Part shown: positions 3,950 to 5,527 of the stretch, in pieces
Layout of the letters: each line of letters starts with the position of its first letter
Numbering within the stretch: the first letter of the stretch is position 1
NCBI GenBank assembly: GCA_013215905.1
Contig: JABSQI010000127.1
Coordinates: 1-5,527 of the forward strand
Direction: 5' to 3'
Source: Legionellales bacterium
GTDB taxonomy: Bacteria; Pseudomonadota; Gammaproteobacteria; PIVX01
DNA: 5,527 bases
Position numbers and translations under genes: made by a program
Notes under the pieces: generated by a model
Databases searched by the model: none
The model's input: only the letters and a program-made list of their open reading frames with translations
What the model was told of the DNA's origin: nothing

Positions 3950-5527
3950 TTAAGATAGTTTGCTAATTTTTGTTTCAACAGATAATATATTTTTCTGATG
4001 ATGAGATTTAACATCATTGTCCTTTATATCCGATAATATTTTTTTGGCTATTAAAAGAGCTTTTTCATATTGTTCTCTGGCTTTTAATTTTTCTCCATGT
4101 TTTTCGTAAGCTTGGCCAAGCAAATAATGATATCGTGCTGTAAAATGATAATCTTTTCCAAATATTAATTTGATCATTGTTAGTGTCTTCTCATAATATT
4201 CAATCGCCCCTAAGAAATTTGTAATGTTCAAATCAGGCCAAATTATAGCAGGGGTATAATCAGAGGACATAGATGAATTTATCCTGTTTTTATAATATTT
4301 TGATAAAATATTATAAGCTCTTTGTATAGAGCATAATGCTTCACTATAATTCCCCAATAATTCATCTGTAAAACCTAAAGTAAGCAAAGAACTTCCTAAT
4401 GCAACATGATTGTTTGACTTATAAAATTTTTCCCTTATTTTTATATCCTTTTTAAGGATTTTTTTAGCCTCTTTGTAATTCCCCATGCTAAATTCAACCA
4501 AGCCCAATCCTTGTAAAGGATAAGCAACCATAATATGATCTGAATTTAGATAGTGTTCCTTTCTAATTTCTAAAACTTTCCTAAATGTTTCTTTTGCCTT
4601 TTGATAGTTCCCGACACTCCATTCTAATATAGCTAATGTTTGTAAATATTTATCTGTCAATATGTTATCATTCTGATATATACTATTTTTTATTTTTATA
4701 GTCTTGTTAATTATATTTCTAGCAGCAGTATAATTACCAAGATATATTTCTGTTAAGGATAAGTACCCTAAAGAAGACAATAAATCTTTGTGGTCATTAT
4801 TTTTATAATGATTTTTTTTAATGTTTAAAGATTTGGTAAATAGTTCTTTTGCTTTATTTAAGTATCCAAACCTTCTTTCTAATAAGCCTAGCCCTAATAA
4901 TGTTTCTGAAAATCTCGTATATCCACCATCTCTATTATGTATTTTTTTAATTTGCATTGATTTATTATAAAATTTCTTAGAATCATCATAATCCCCAAGA
5001 AATATCTTAACCATCCCTATACTATCTAAGGTATCTGTTATCTCAAGAGAATTATAGCCATAATAATTTTGTTTAATTTTTAAAGCTTTTTGATAAAACC
5101 CAGCCGAAGCATTATAGTCACCCAATATAAATTTTATCTTTCCCATTTTAAATAATGTTTCTCCTATCTTTATATGGTTACTATTGGAGTAATTACTCTC
5201 TTTAATACGAAAAATGCTATTTAAGAAATAATTTGATAAATTATATAATCCAAAATGTCTAGCAATGCCCTCATACTCATCTAATAAATCAGCAGTACTT
5301 AAACTCTTATTCATATATTGAGATAGATTACTGATATGGAATAACCATTCTCTAGCATTATCCCAAGTGTCTTTATCTTCTAGATTGAATTTATTTACAA
5401 CAGTTTTAGCTAGATTAACTGCTTTATCAATCCATTGTTTTTGTTCATCTATCTTTAATCTAACAACTTCCTGTAATAAACCATGTATTTTAAATGATGT
5501 CATATCATCATTTAGAGTAATCAATGA
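3950..5527 (-). CDS. TPR-repeat protein, C-terminal part; likely STAND/NB-ARC-type ATPase with TPR sensor (5' end outside window)
   Basis: The frame is open to the window edge, so this is the C-terminal 525 residues of a larger protein; the TTG at 5524-5522 is an internal codon, not a supported start. Numbering from that TTG codon, the first residues, ITLNDD...FKIHGLLQEVVRLKI (2-25), match the segment that in NB-ARC/STAND proteins links the winged-helix tail (typically F.iH.LvQ.v.R) to TPRs. A helical spacer follows (about 30-116). Then come seven TPR units of 42-43 residues, kinesin-light-chain-like, with conserved LGDY/MGNY-type turns at 134-137, 176-179, 262-265, 304-307, 347-350 and 390-393 (the third unit has FGY at 219-221). 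A degenerate unit occupies about 416-459 and a final good one 460-500 (YLLGQAYEKHG). Such proteins sense a ligand or partner through the repeats and signal through an upstream ATPase and effector, which cannot be seen here. No signal peptide or membrane segment is visible in this part. Confidence 0.82.
   Translation of the reverse strand, partial: SLITLNDDMTSFKIHGLLQEVVRLKIDEQKQWIDKAVNLAKTVVNKFNLEDKDTWDNAREWLFHISNLSQYMNKSLSTADLLDEYEGIARHFGLYNLSNYFLNSIFRIKESNYSNSNHIKIGETLFKMGKIKFILGDYNASAGFYQKALKIKQNYYGYNSLEITDTLDSIGMVKIFLGDYDDSKKFYNKSMQIKKIHNRDGGYTRFSETLLGLGLLERRFGYLNKAKELFTKSLNIKKNHYKNNDHKDLLSSLGYLSLTEIYLGNYTAARNIINKTIKIKNSIYQNDNILTDKYLQTLAILEWSVGNYQKAKETFRKVLEIRKEHYLNSDHIMVAYPLQGLGLVEFSMGNYKEAKKILKKDIKIREKFYKSNNHVALGSSLLTLGFTDELLGNYSEALCSIQRAYNILSKYYKNRINSSMSSDYTPAIIWPDLNITNFLGAIEYYEKTLTMIKLIFGKDYHFTARYHYLLGQAYEKHGEKLKAREQYEKALLIAKKILSDIKDNDVKSHHQKNILSVETKISKLS

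Noticed and set aside
3950..5524. Complete 524-aa gene starting at the TTG at 5524
   Set aside because: The frame continues through the last codon of the window, TTG has no supporting ribosome site in view, and the first residues match an internal junction of a larger protein.
3950..5527. Repeat array such as CRISPR
   Set aside because: The periodicity of about 126-129 bases is the coding trace of the TPR units; there are no identical short repeats with unique spacers anywhere in the window.

Overview
The window is strongly AT-rich bacterial DNA. Its style suggests a proteobacterium, perhaps an intracellular or host-associated one of the Legionellales or Rickettsiales kind. The grounds are the base composition, a long kinesin-light-chain-like TPR protein joined to a STAND-type tail, and a mobile restriction-modification (R-M) cassette. 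The sequence alone does not fix the taxon.

Layout. Positions 1-3495 look like one mobile unit. Imperfect 32-bp inverted repeats (28/32 identical, with a 16-bp perfect core) lie at 1-32 and 3464-3495. Between them, all on the plus strand, are a small serine recombinase of the resolvase/invertase type (153-734) and a three-gene R-M-like operon. The operon holds an HrgA-type protein with a visible PD...ExK nuclease signature (851-1810), a D12-class DNA adenine methyltransferase overlapping it by 4 bp (1807-2715), and a 157-aa unrecognised protein (2725-3198). No transposase is visible, so the unit would have to be moved in trans or be a derivative of a larger element. The recombinase promoter overlaps a cluster of TTATC/GATAA palindromes that could be its res or operator site.

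From 3199 to 3552 there is no convincing gene. The stretch holds a 19-bp near-perfect AT-rich hairpin, short repeats related to the element ends, and the right inverted repeat. A perfect 12-bp-stem hairpin (3499-3529) abuts that repeat. Beyond the element everything reads on the minus strand: a 43-codon gene for a small secreted peptide with a signal sequence and a strong Shine-Dalgarno site (3553-3684), then the C-terminal 526 codons of a TPR protein whose 5' part lies outside the window (3950-5527). The TPR fragment starts at what looks like the junction of a STAND/NB-ARC-type protein, where a winged-helix tail leads into TPRs.

How the genes work together. The methyltransferase would mark adenines in the host DNA, and the HrgA-like protein (and possibly the 157-aa protein) would attack unmarked DNA. 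The recombinase and inverted repeats would account for mobility. The neighbouring TPR protein may be another defence or signalling module, so the region resembles an accessory or defence locus, but that is inference.
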